Shown: positions 1 through 7,088 of the stretch, piece by piece
Position numbering within the stretch: the stretch's first letter is position 1
How the letters are laid out: the number at the start of each line of letters is the position of its first letter
Assembly (NCBI GenBank): GCA_035293045.1
Contig: DATDOY010000056.1
Coordinates: forward strand, 1 to 10,414
Origin: DATDOY01 sp035293045
Lineage (GTDB): Bacteria; Actinomycetota; Acidimicrobiia; IMCC26256; JACPCJ01
Direction: 5' to 3'
DNA length: 10,414 nt
Translations under genes and position numbers: made by a program
Notes under the pieces: generated by a model
Database searches by the model: none
The model's input: the letters and a program-made list of their open reading frames with translations, nothing else
What the model was told of the DNA's origin: nothing

Positions 1-983
1 AGGTGGGCGAACGTCTCGCTCTCGGCCATCGGACCCCAGCGGGCAGGCCGGAACAGCTTCTGTGAGTACTCCCGAACGCTCGCGGCGCGCCCGAACTCCC
101 GGCCGTACCCCTTGAGTCGCTCGAGCCGGCCGTCGTGATGCTCCTTGATGTCGTCGACTCGGGCGCCGAGATCGTCGAAGGGGTGACCGTGGGCGGGAAG
201 CACCCGCGCCACGCCCTCGAGGGCGGCGACCTTGTCGAGCGATTCCACGAACGCCCGCAGCGGATCGGGCCCGGTCCCCACGCCAGAGATGTGCGGGGTG
301 ATGGTCGGCAGCACGTGATCACCGGAGATCAACACGCCCCCCTCAGGATCGTGCAAGCACAGGTGATCGAGCGTGTGGCCCGGGGTGTGAACGGCGAACC
401 ACTCTCGCCCCGCCAACGTCAGCACGCTGTCCGACGCCAACCGCTCGCTCGGGACCGGAGGCAGCAGCGCGCGCCGCATGACGTGCCGCATGAACCAGAA
501 GATGGCCCGCCGGTTGCGAGGCGGACGGATGGGGTCGCCGCCCCAGGGCGTGCGCTCGTCCCAGTCCGGCTTCACGCGATCGGGGGCGTCCTCGGTCCCC
601 ACGCAATCGTGTCGCGTCACGCCGAGCCACGGCACGGCGAAATCTGCGTGGACGACAAACTCGGCGTCCGCCTCTTGAGCAAGCCGCGCCGCCGTCCCGA
701 AGTGATCAATGTGGGAGTGGGTGACCACCACGGTGTGCACGTCGCGAACCTTGAGGCCGCCCTGGCGCAGGCGGTCGACGAGCGCCTTCCAGTTGCCCGG
801 ACCCGGAACCCCCGGGTCGACCACCGCCGCGCCCCGGTCGTCGGTGAGCGCGTAGGCGTTCACGTGGCCAAGGCCCGGCATCCGGATCGGTAGCTGCATT
901 CGCAGGACGTTCGCCGCCACCTCAGTGACCTCTGAGCGCGCCGGCTCCTGCTCCTGTTTGGGGTACTTCGCGGTCTCCGCCAT
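1..983 (-). CDS. MBL-fold metallohydrolase (LACTB2/glyoxalase II-like), 3' end cut by window edge
   Basis: Probable zinc-dependent hydrolase of the metallo-beta-lactamase fold, cytoplasmic, substrate unknown. I translated this frame from the sequence: it starts at ATG 983-981 (MAETAKYPKQ...) and stays open for 327 codons to the left edge, so the C-terminus is missing. All expected metal ligands are visible: THSHIDH gives H89, H91, D93 and H94; HTPGHT gives H203; SGDH gives D222; PAHGH gives H265. The order and spacing are those of the family. The segment after H265 (residues 280-327, Lys/Arg/Glu-rich, helical) resembles the start of the C-terminal helical or winged-helix region of LACTB2-like proteins. 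There is no signal peptide or membrane segment. No clear Shine-Dalgarno precedes the ATG, so a leaderless or very short leader is likely. The gene lies 83 bp after the amidase stop on the same strand, but an operator-like palindrome between them suggests its own promoter. The family call is secure; the substrate is not predictable. Confidence 0.93.
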   Translation of the reverse strand, partial: MAETAKYPKQEQEPARSEVTEVAANVLRMQLPIRMPGLGHVNAYALTDDRGAAVVDPGVPGPGNWKALVDRLRQGGLKVRDVHTVVVTHSHIDHFGTAARLAQEADAEFVVHADFAVPWLGVTRHDCVGTEDAPDRVKPDWDERTPWGGDPIRPPRNRRAIFWFMRHVMRRALLPPVPSERLASDSVLTLAGREWFAVHTPGHTLDHLCLHDPEGGVLISGDHVLPTITPHISGVGTGPDPLRAFVESLDKVAALEGVARVLPAHGHPFDDLGARVDDIKEHHDGRLERLKGYGREFGRAASVREYSQKLFRPARWGPMAESETFAH

Positions 984-993
984 CTGTCGAGCG

Positions 994-999
994 AGGCTA
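994..999 (-). promoter_or_regulatory. Candidate -10 element for the MBL hydrolase gene
   Basis: Read on the minus strand this is TAGCCT, which fits the loose actinobacterial TANNNT -10 pattern. Its 3' end is 10 nt from the ATG at 983, so transcription would start only a few bases before the start codon, in keeping with the absence of a Shine-Dalgarno. No convincing -35 hexamer lies 16-18 bp upstream; that interval is filled by the palindrome at 1000-1017. Such short matches are frequent by chance, so this is a weak call supported mainly by position. Confidence 0.3.
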
Positions 1000-1017
1000 C
1001 TTGACCGCCCGGTCAAG
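1000..1017. promoter_or_regulatory. Operator-like perfect palindrome (TetR-type) upstream of the MBL hydrolase
   Basis: CTTGACCG-CC-CGGTCAAG is a perfect 8-bp inverted repeat around a 2-bp centre. Its right half continues as CGGTCAAGTTT, and CGGTCAAGTT recurs at 1027-1036, 17 bp downstream, as a third half-site. A fourth partial half (TTGACC) lies at 1060-1065, overlapping the amidase stop. Compact 16-20 bp palindromes with a GACCG/CGGTC core are typical of TetR-family repressor sites. The site abuts the candidate -10 of the MBL gene and would block RNA polymerase there. No regulator gene is in the window; it may lie beyond the left edge. The palindrome is directly visible; the TetR assignment is inference. 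Confidence 0.55.
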
Positions 1018-1066
1018 TTTCCCTAACGGTCAAGTTCTCCCCTCACAGACCGGCGCGTATTGACCT

Positions 1067-2485
1067 TTAGAGAAGGGGGGCGAGCTTGGGCCAGGGGCGG
1101 TCGCGTTCGAGGACGGCACCCGCCGCCATGCACAGCTCGTCCTCGTGCCGGCGGGCGCACACCTGGAGCCCAACCGGCAACCCACCGACGAAGCCCACGG
1201 GGATGCTGGCGGCCGGCGTGCCGGCGACATTGGCCGGCATCGTGTACGGCGTCGCCCCTGTCCAACCCACCTCGCGGCCGGCGATCTCACGGGGCGGCGG
1301 CCCTGACGCGCCAAAGGCGGGGACGGCGGTGGTCGGACTGAGCACGACATCGACCTCCGCGAACACGCGACCCCACGCCTCGATGACCTGCCAGCGACGG
1401 CGGAGGGCGCGCACGATGTCCTCGGGGCGCAGGTTCTCCACCAGTTCGAAGCCACCGCGCACCGCCGGGGTGAGTTCGTCCCAGCGACCAGCGGCCGCCT
1501 CGCCCTGCCACGCCACCATCTCGAGCGACGAGAGGAGCCCCCACGTGGCGCCCACTCGTGGCAGCTCGACGGGCGAGTCGACCAGCTCCATCCCCGCCGC
1601 CTCGCAGAGGGCGACCGCCGCTTCTTGAGTGATGGCCTCGACTTCCGGATCGCACACGGCATAGCCGAAGGTGGACGACCACACGGCGCGCCGCCCGCGG
1701 AGCAGCGCCGAGGGATCCGGCGCGGTCGCGATCTCCTCGAACGAGCGCGAGGGCTTGGGCAGGGACGTGGGATCGGTGGGATTCGGGCCGCTCATCACGT
1801 CGAGTGCACGCGCCGCGTCGCGCACCGACCGCGTCATCGCCCCGTATTGCGTGGTGAGCGATCCGTCGAACGAGATCGGCCCCTCGGGGACTCGCCCCTG
1901 GCTGCCTTTGAAGCCGAACAGACCCGAGAACGACGAGGGAATCCGGATGGAGCCGCCGCCGTCACCCCCCGACGCGATGGGGACGAGTCCGCCGGCCACG
2001 ACCGCCGCGGAGCCACCCGACGACCCACCGGGTGTGCACTCCGGGTTCCAGGGGTTCCCGGTCACACCGTGGAGCTTGGTCCGGGTGTAGTTGAGCGATC
2101 CGAACTCGGGCGCCGTCGCGAGCCCGGCGATCACCGCGCCCGCCGCTCGCATGCGGGCGATGCACTCCTCGTCGTGGTCGGCGACGCGATCGGCATAGAT
2201 CAGCGAGGCCCCCGTGTACGGCATCCCCGTGACGGCGTGCGTCTCCTTCACGAGCGCAGGAACTCCGGCGAACGGGCCAGGATCCTCGCCGTCGGCGACG
2301 CGGCGGTCGATCTCCTCCGCGGATCGGCGGGCGCCGTCAACGTCGAGATAGCAGACCGCCTTGAGCGCGGCGTCGTGGCGTTCTATGCGGTCGAGACACA
2401 CGTCGAGCAACTCGCGCGACTTCAAGGCGCCGGCGCGGATCTCGTCGGCGAGGACCGACGCGTCCCGTTCCCAGAGCTCGGGCAT
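1067..2485 (-). CDS. Amidase signature family hydrolase
   Basis: Amidohydrolase of the amidase signature family, which cleaves carboxamide or related bonds through a Ser-cisSer-Lys triad. The 472-residue length is typical. Lys80 sits in ALVKETHAVTG, the cis-serine S155 in the Gly/Ser motif GGSSGGSAA, and the nucleophile S179 in GDGGGSIRIP. The 75- and 24-residue spacings match those I recall for FAAH (K142/S217/S241). The C-terminal PVGLQVCARRHEDELCMAAG segment is also characteristic. There is no signal peptide, so it is probably cytoplasmic. The start ATG lies 8 bp after the acyltransferase stop with no clear Shine-Dalgarno, which suggests coupled translation. It is not likely to be GatA: no gatB or gatC is nearby and the flanking sequence differs. 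The substrate is unknown; 6-aminohexanoate-cyclic-dimer hydrolase-like enzymes are one possible comparison. The catalytic call is firm. Confidence 0.95.
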   Translation of the reverse strand: MPELWERDASVLADEIRAGALKSRELLDVCLDRIERHDAALKAVCYLDVDGARRSAEEIDRRVADGEDPGPFAGVPALVKETHAVTGMPYTGASLIYADRVADHDEECIARMRAAGAVIAGLATAPEFGSLNYTRTKLHGVTGNPWNPECTPGGSSGGSAAVVAGGLVPIASGGDGGGSIRIPSSFSGLFGFKGSQGRVPEGPISFDGSLTTQYGAMTRSVRDAARALDVMSGPNPTDPTSLPKPSRSFEEIATAPDPSALLRGRRAVWSSTFGYAVCDPEVEAITQEAAVALCEAAGMELVDSPVELPRVGATWGLLSSLEMVAWQGEAAAGRWDELTPAVRGGFELVENLRPEDIVRALRRRWQVIEAWGRVFAEVDVVLSPTTAVPAFGASGPPPREIAGREVGWTGATPYTMPANVAGTPAASIPVGFVGGLPVGLQVCARRHEDELCMAAGAVLERDRPWPKLAPLL

Positions 2486-2493
2486 CGTCCGCG

Positions 2494-3915
2494 TCAGTCC
2501 GCGACCGGCGCGGCCACGTCGGCAAGGTTGCGCGCTTCGCTGAACGACTTCTCGATGCTCTCGGCGAGCACGTGAAGGTCGGGCGAGGTGTCGCGATCGC
2601 CGGTCAACCCGAGATTGAGCGCACCGTTGTAGGACAGGATGGCGATCCCGACGCTGGTGTTGCCGACGAGCGGCACGATGGGGAACGCCTCAAGCATTTC
2701 GGCCCCCATGACGTAGAGAGGCTGCTGCGGACCAGGCACGTTGGTGATCACAAGATTGGCGATGCGCTGACGGTGTGCAATGCGGGCCGCCAGCGACAGC
2801 ACCGTCTGCGGTGCGTAGTCGGTCATCTGCACGAGAAACTCGGCGCCCACCGCCTGCTTGCGCTCCTTGAGCTCGCGGGTGGCCGCCTGAATGATGCGCA
2901 GTCGCACGAGCGGGTCGTCCTCTCCGACCGGGAGCGGGACGAACATCGCCGACACGCGGTTGCCCAACTTCATGCGCTCGCTCTCGTCGCGCACCGAGAC
3001 CGGCACCATCGCCTTCAGCGTGATACCCGTGACGTCCTCGCCGCGGGAGATCAGGAGCTGGCGCAGGCCGCCGGTCACGCCGGCGAGGACCACGTCGTTG
3101 ACCGTCCCGCCGAGGGTGTTCTTGGTCGCTTTGATCTCTTCGAGCGAGGTGCGCACGCCCTCGAAGCGCCGGTGCTGTCCGACCTTCTGGTTGAGCGAGG
3201 TCTTCGGCGCCACGGCGTCGGTGCGCAGCATCGTCGAGAACGACGTCGCCAGCTCGGTCGCCCGCGCCATCACCTGGCGCGGACCGCGCAGCGCCGCACG
3301 GACGGTGCGCACGATCTCTGTGGGCTCCGTGGCGCGCTCACGCAGACTTTCGATCAGCAACTGGATCGGGTTGGGTGCCGACGCGGGAACCCACGGCTCG
3401 CTCGGATACGAGGCCGGCTCGGGGGTGAAGTCCAAGAGCACGGTCGCGACGTCGACGCCGGAAATGCCGTCGACGAGGGCGTGGTGCGTCTTTTGGATCA
3501 GACCGACGCGTCCACCCTCAAGACCCTCGACGACCCACAGCTCCCAGAGCGGCTTGCTGCGATCGAGCACCTGGCCCTGGAGACGCCCGCAGAGAAGTTT
3601 GAGCTGCTCCTCGTTGCCGGGCGCCGGCAGCGCGGTGAGGCGGACGTGGTAGCCGATGTCGAAGCTGGGGTCATCCACCCACACCGGCCGTCCCTGCCCG
3701 AACGGCACTTCCATGAGCTTCTTGCGAAACAGCGGCACGAAGTGCAAGCGCGAGGCCACGTGGTCGCGGAACTCGTCGATTCGCAACCGACCCGTGTCGT
3801 CGAACAGCGGGGCGCCCTCGAGCACGGCGAGCGACCCGACGTGCATCGGCGTCTCGGGGCTCTCTGCGTGCAGAAAGCTCGCATCCTGTGCGGACAGGCG
3901 GACGTACTCGGCCAT
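2494..3915 (-). CDS. WS/DGAT-type wax ester synthase / diacylglycerol O-acyltransferase
   Basis: Bacterial WS/DGAT family enzyme of 473 residues (family about 450-480) that transfers acyl groups from acyl-CoA to diacylglycerol or a fatty alcohol, giving storage triacylglycerol or wax esters. The N-terminus shows the family opening (SAQDASFLHAES, then PMHVGSL at 23-29). The catalytic motif HHxxxDG is intact as HHALVDG (H144, H145, D149). Other conserved blocks are SKPLWELW (120-127), NDVVLAGVTGGLR (273-285) and ITNVPGPQ (390-397). Residues from about 330 to the end form the usual DUF1298 C-terminal domain. No membrane segment is evident; such enzymes usually associate peripherally with membrane or lipid bodies. 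The frame stays open upstream as far as 4860, but ATG 3915 is the right start: it has GGAGG 5 nt upstream and begins exactly at the family N-terminus. The amidase follows after 8 bp. Acyl-acceptor preference cannot be read from the sequence. Confidence 0.96.
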   Translation of the reverse strand: MAEYVRLSAQDASFLHAESPETPMHVGSLAVLEGAPLFDDTGRLRIDEFRDHVASRLHFVPLFRKKLMEVPFGQGRPVWVDDPSFDIGYHVRLTALPAPGNEEQLKLLCGRLQGQVLDRSKPLWELWVVEGLEGGRVGLIQKTHHALVDGISGVDVATVLLDFTPEPASYPSEPWVPASAPNPIQLLIESLRERATEPTEIVRTVRAALRGPRQVMARATELATSFSTMLRTDAVAPKTSLNQKVGQHRRFEGVRTSLEEIKATKNTLGGTVNDVVLAGVTGGLRQLLISRGEDVTGITLKAMVPVSVRDESERMKLGNRVSAMFVPLPVGEDDPLVRLRIIQAATRELKERKQAVGAEFLVQMTDYAPQTVLSLAARIAHRQRIANLVITNVPGPQQPLYVMGAEMLEAFPIVPLVGNTSVGIAILSYNGALNLGLTGDRDTSPDLHVLAESIEKSFSEARNLADVAAPVAD

Positions 3916-3920
3916 TGGTG

Positions 3921-3925
3921 CCTCC
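3921..3925 (-). promoter_or_regulatory. Shine-Dalgarno of the WS/DGAT gene (fixes its start)
   Basis: On the minus strand the sequence is GGAGG-CACCA-ATG, a strong Shine-Dalgarno with a 5-nt spacer before ATG 3915. It decides against the much longer open frame that continues into the peptidase region as far as 4860. The remaining intergenic DNA (3926-4004) shows no convincing promoter, only a weak TACCAT about 19 bp from a poor TTGGTG, so read-through from the peptidase gene remains possible. Confidence 0.8.
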
Positions 3926-4004
3926 GAGGGCTTGAAGAGTGCACATGGTACGTGCGGGGGACGGTCGAGCACCAAGGTGACAACGCACCCCAGCGAGTTC
4001 GGGC

Positions 4005-5495
4005 TCAGATGGCGCCGAACCGCTCGAGGGTGGGGCGGGGGTCGACGGCGGTCTGGCGCTCGATGGCCGTCACGAGGTCGGTCGGAGCGGCGACCTGGAA
4101 CGCGTTGTCGAGTACGAACCGGCGCAACGCGCAATCGACGACGTCGAGCCCACCCACGGCGTCGCTCAACGCGGCGATCGCCTGCGCGCCCTGGACATAG
4201 ACGCCTCGATAGAACGAACTGGTATGCGACTGCCAGAAGGCGTGGCTCTCGCCCACCCGTCCGCGGGCGTCGGCGGGAATCGAGGTGGACCGCATCCCGC
4301 CCGTCTCGCCGAGAAACTGCGCCTCGGCGTACTCGGTGAGGCCCTCGTCGAGCCACGGGTCGGCGTACTGGTCGTTGCCAACCAACCCGTAGAACCACAT
4401 GTGGGCAACCTCGTGGATCAGGTGATCGCGTGACGTTCCGCCGCCGATGAAGATGTGTTGGGGGAACTCGATGCCGCCGGAGAGTGACCCGGTGACGCCC
4501 ATCGTCAACACCGGGTACGGATACGGCCCGTAACGCGCCGAGAAGTCGTCGAGGGCGGCGATCGCGTCGCCAAGTCGGCGCTGCGGGTCGTCTCCCGTGC
4601 CGTCCGCCGCGCCGACGACGACGCGGATACGACCATTGTCGGCGGTACCCTGCGCGATCTCGAGTCGCCCCACCGTTGCCGCCCAGTCCCGCACGGCGGA
4701 CGCCACGAAATGCCCAGGGGCGATCTCCTCGCCGGTGGCCAGGATCGTGTAGCCGTCCGGGAGCTCCGTCGTGACGTCGTAGTCGGCCACCTCGCTCGAC
4801 ACGGCCTCCGAGAAGTTGGAAACCGCGGGTGCCGTGTGCCATCCGCGTCCGCGCACCCACGACAGCATCGGGATGACCGAACCCAAACGAAGACTGTCGC
4901 CGACCTGCGCGACGCGCTCGTTGACCGCCCCGGGCATCCGAAGCGTGAAGGCAAGCTCGACTCTCACCGCGCGATCGGCGGCGAAGCCTTCCGGTCGCGT
5001 GAGGATGTAGATCGTCCCCGGCGTGCTCGGGCCGGCGCCGCCATCCTGGTATTCGCCGTTCGTCTCGACGCCGTCGACGAGTACGGCGCCGACATCGAGC
5101 CGGCCGCCGGCCTCACCGGCGCGCGGAACGTTGGCCCACAGGCGGAACACGAGGCGGTCCGTGACCTCCGGTAGCGTGAACCGCACGCGCATGTTCCCTG
5201 TGACCGTGCCCCCAACGGGGTCGATGTCGAGGTCAACGTCGTAACGGGGTCGCTCGGGCCACGCCTCGGGATACGAGCCGTGGAGGCCGCACTGGCCCGA
5301 GGCGGCGACGATCGTCGTCGTGGTCGACGACTCCGACGGCAACGAGCTGTCGGCGCCGCCGCCTTCCGCTCCGACCGTGGTCGTGGTGTCCGCCGAGCGC
5401 CCCGCGTCGTTGGAGCTGCCACCGCCGCACGCCGCCATGGCCGCCGACACGGCGACCGCCACGGCCGCCATCCTTCGCCTCACGGATCGCCTCAC
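4005..5495 (-). CDS. Secreted lipoprotein, M1-like (gluzincin) zinc metallopeptidase
   Basis: Predicted surface lipoprotein with a zinc aminopeptidase-like catalytic domain; it would cleave peptides outside the membrane. Residues 1-22 form a lipoprotein signal: Arg-rich n-region, Ala/Val h-region and lipobox MAAC with the lipidated Cys at 23. Residues 24-66 are a Gly/Ser/Thr-rich linker with TTTTV and STTTT runs. An M1-type beta domain follows (about 82-290), then the catalytic domain: GGIEF (340-344, in place of GAMEN), HEVAHMW with H361, E362 and H365, and the third ligand E384 in WLDEGLTEY. This is the HEXXH-x18-E pattern of M1. Y433 in GVYVQGA fits the catalytic tyrosine. At 496 residues it lacks the long C-terminal helical domain of aminopeptidase N. 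C69 and C455 could form a disulfide. The listed start is GTG 5495, which includes the positive n-region; ATG 5471 (residue 9) has a GAGG-like signal upstream and is an alternative. The substrate is unknown. Confidence 0.92.
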   Translation of the reverse strand: MRRSVRRRMAAVAVAVSAAMAACGGGSSNDAGRSADTTTTVGAEGGGADSSLPSESSTTTTIVAASGQCGLHGSYPEAWPERPRYDVDLDIDPVGGTVTGNMRVRFTLPEVTDRLVFRLWANVPRAGEAGGRLDVGAVLVDGVETNGEYQDGGAGPSTPGTIYILTRPEGFAADRAVRVELAFTLRMPGAVNERVAQVGDSLRLGSVIPMLSWVRGRGWHTAPAVSNFSEAVSSEVADYDVTTELPDGYTILATGEEIAPGHFVASAVRDWAATVGRLEIAQGTADNGRIRVVVGAADGTGDDPQRRLGDAIAALDDFSARYGPYPYPVLTMGVTGSLSGGIEFPQHIFIGGGTSRDHLIHEVAHMWFYGLVGNDQYADPWLDEGLTEYAEAQFLGETGGMRSTSIPADARGRVGESHAFWQSHTSSFYRGVYVQGAQAIAALSDAVGGLDVVDCALRRFVLDNAFQVAAPTDLVTAIERQTAVDPRPTLERFGAI

Positions 5496-5513
5496 GCTGG
5501 GCAGCGTAGGAGC

Positions 5514-5518
5514 AAGGA
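5514..5518 (+). promoter_or_regulatory. Probable Shine-Dalgarno of the phosphotransferase gene
   Basis: AAGGA lies 9 nt before ATG 5528. It falls inside the 32-bp gap between the two divergent starts, so promoter elements for both genes must lie partly within the neighbouring coding sequence. The spacing is a little long, but no better site exists for this start. Confidence 0.5.
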
Positions 5519-5527
5519 TGGTGGTTG

Positions 5528-6385
5528 ATGTCGCGCCCCGCGATCCCGCCGTTCGTCCAGGCCCGGCTCGGCCCCGCGCCCGTCGACCTCACCGGCGCCG
5601 GCTCGTGTCATGTGATGAAGGGCCACGGACTCGTCGCCAAGGCGGGCCCGCCGGAGGTGATCGAGCGCGAGCGGTACGCGCTCGAAGACTTGGGCCCCCA
5701 GCTCCCGCTCGTCGTTGCTCCTCTCGTCGACGCGGGTGACGGCTGGCTGCTGTTCGACGACGTCGACGACACCGACGTGCCGTGGGCGCCATCGGACGTC
5801 GGCGCTGCACTTTCAGATCTCGCGAACCTTCACGCCGCTTTCGTCGCGGCCCCGGCGCTCGCTGACCCGAGGCTTGTGCATCCACTCGGCGACGGCCTCG
5901 ACGGCGCGCTCGCGTACGCCCGCCGGATGGCAGGACTCGACAGCATCCTTCCCGGCGCGGCGGCGCTCGCTGCCGATCCCAGCCCTCTCGTCGACGCGCT
6001 CCACGAGCAGCCCAGCACGCTCTTGCACGGCGATCCGTGGCCTCTCAACGTCCTGCGACCCGAGCCGGGCCGCCGGGTCTGGCTCGATTGGGCGGGTGTG
6101 GCCGCGGGACCCGCCGCCCTCGACGTGGCGAGTTGGCTCGACCAGTCCCCGTGGGTCCTCGACGGTCCCGACCATCCGTCCGTCGCGCAACAGCTCGATG
6201 GCTATGTCGACGCAGCGGCGATCGACGACGTGCCCGCCTTCACTCGCGCCGTCGATGCCGCGACCCTGCTGTGGTTCCTCACCATCGACCTACCTCGGCT
6301 CCCCGTCGTCCGCCACGCTCCGGATGTCGTCGAACGCCTGCTCGCACCTCGTCGTGCGGCGCTGGCGCGACTAACGCTCGGGTAG
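5528..6385 (+). CDS. APH/choline-kinase-fold phosphotransferase, substrate unknown
   Basis: Small kinase-like protein of 285 residues in the aminoglycoside phosphotransferase (APH) / choline kinase superfamily, which moves phosphate from ATP to a small hydroxylated molecule. The catalytic loop is LLHGDPWPLNVL: D169 is the catalytic base and N174 a magnesium ligand. The second metal motif is VWLDWAG with D187. Upstream, K38 (LVAKAG) and the acidic EVIERER helix (43-49) fit the ATP-anchoring Lys-Glu pair. The N-lobe is short and the Gly-rich loop (GAGS, 23-26) is degenerate. There is no signal peptide. The start is ATG 5528; a TTG directly before it is possible. The gene is transcribed away from the peptidase and stands alone in its direction. 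The family includes macrolide and aminoglycoside kinases but also many metabolic kinases, so a resistance role should not be assumed. Confidence 0.85.
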   Translation: MSRPAIPPFVQARLGPAPVDLTGAGSCHVMKGHGLVAKAGPPEVIERERYALEDLGPQLPLVVAPLVDAGDGWLLFDDVDDTDVPWAPSDVGAALSDLANLHAAFVAAPALADPRLVHPLGDGLDGALAYARRMAGLDSILPGAAALAADPSPLVDALHEQPSTLLHGDPWPLNVLRPEPGRRVWLDWAGVAAGPAALDVASWLDQSPWVLDGPDHPSVAQQLDGYVDAAAIDDVPAFTRAVDAATLLWFLTIDLPRLPVVRHAPDVVERLLAPRRAALARLTLG

Positions 6386-7075
6386 GGATCTCCGGCCCCA
6401 GAGGATGAGGAGGCGGTCCGCCGCGTCGAGCTCGCAGTCGGCCCCAGCGACCGGCGGAGCGAGGGCCAGCGGCCCGTTGGCGCCATTGATCACGACGTCG
6501 TCTTGCCCTGGACTGCGAAGGCGCAGCGGGGCCTTCCCGAGTCTGCGAACCCACTGTGCGGGAAGGCCGCACTCGGCGATCCCACGGAATTGGCGCAGCG
6601 CCTTGACCGCGTGCGCGGTGAGATCCGGCGAGGCCAGGTGCGGTCGGATTGTCGGGTCGTCGCCGGCAACATCCCAGAGATGGAGGGCCAACTCGCTCCG
6701 CGCGTGCGTCGCCAACTCGTTCGCCGACATCGCCCACCCAGTGAAGAGGATCCGCGCATCCGGGTCCTCGGAAGCGAGGATCTCCAACGCCGTCGTGACG
6801 TCGCGACTCTGGCCGAGCACCTCGATGAGCCCTTCGAACGGCGCCGCTCGCCAGGGGGCCTCTCGGGTGGCGAAGGGCGTGGTGACCGAGTCGGGCTCGC
6901 CATCGAGATGGGCGCGCACGAGGCGCAACACCTCGATGCCGCCGGCGACGAGGTGCGCGACGAGGTCGTGCACTCTCCACTGCGCGCACGCCGTCGTCGC
7001 GTCGGGGCCCGCCTCCGCCGCCAATTCGGCGAGCGTCCGCTGGACCTCGAACACGCTCTCCTCCGCGACCACCAT
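6371..7075 (-). CDS. Maleylpyruvate isomerase-like, mycothiol-dependent enzyme family protein (TIGR03083/DinB fold)
   Basis: Protein of 234 residues with the DinB-like four-helix fold of mycothiol-dependent maleylpyruvate isomerases, an actinobacterial group whose members use mycothiol as thiol cofactor. The likely metal ligands are H41 in WRVHDLVAHL, and E128 and H132 in SELALHLWDVA. This H...ExxxH arrangement matches the H52/E144/H148 set I recall for the Corynebacterium enzyme. Residues 170-231 look like the MDMPI C-terminal domain, ending in the typical ADRLLILWGR. An open frame continues upstream to 7192, but ATG 7075 has a strong GGGAGG 7-8 nt upstream and starts where the family does, so the 39 extra residues are unlikely to be made. 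There are no aromatic-degradation genes nearby, so maleylpyruvate itself is doubtful as substrate. The gene ends inside the 3' end of the phosphotransferase. Confidence 0.88.
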   Translation of the reverse strand: MVVAEESVFEVQRTLAELAAEAGPDATTACAQWRVHDLVAHLVAGGIEVLRLVRAHLDGEPDSVTTPFATREAPWRAAPFEGLIEVLGQSRDVTTALEILASEDPDARILFTGWAMSANELATHARSELALHLWDVAGDDPTIRPHLASPDLTAHAVKALRQFRGIAECGLPAQWVRRLGKAPLRLRSPGQDDVVINGANGPLALAPPVAGADCELDAADRLLILWGRRSLPER

Positions 7076-7081
7076 CGCGTT

Positions 7082-7088
7082 CCCTCCC
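7082..7088 (-). promoter_or_regulatory. Shine-Dalgarno of the isomerase-like gene
   Basis: The minus strand reads GGGAGGG followed by AACGCG and ATG 7075, a near-ideal ribosome binding site that fixes this start against an in-frame candidate at 7192. Its upstream bases are shared with the left arm of the inverted repeat at 7087-7121, so folding of the leader RNA could partly mask it. Confidence 0.8.

Noticed and set aside
135..893. Plus-strand open frame of 252 codons at the left end
   Set aside because: Antisense of the MBL hydrolase, whose minus-strand frame runs off the window edge and contains every zinc ligand.
1067..2485. GatA subunit of glutamyl-tRNA amidotransferase
   Set aside because: Shares the amidase signature, but no gatB or gatC is nearby and it is paired with a WS/DGAT acyltransferase.
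1625..2575. Plus-strand open frame of 316 codons opposite the amidase
   Set aside because: Antisense shadow; the minus-strand frame carries the complete Ser-cisSer-Lys signature.
3926..4004. Short palindrome CACC-AA-GGTG (3970-3979) and a weak promoter-like pair before the acyltransferase
   Set aside because: Four-base arms are expected by chance, and the -35/-10 candidates are poor with 19-bp spacing.
2572..4200. Plus-strand open frame of 542 codons opposite the acyltransferase
   Set aside because: Antisense shadow of a clearly identified gene in high-GC DNA; its product is His/Arg-rich low complexity with no motif.
3916..4860. A 315-codon in-frame extension of the WS/DGAT gene that would give a 788-residue fusion protein
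   Set aside because: The extension lies over the peptidase gene in another frame, is Arg/Gly/Pro-rich without recognisable domains, and the acyltransferase has its own GGAGG and family-type N-terminus at 3915.
5528..6385. Antibiotic resistance kinase
   Set aside because: Only the general APH-fold motifs are visible; most members of the superfamily are metabolic kinases, and nothing nearby supports a resistance role.
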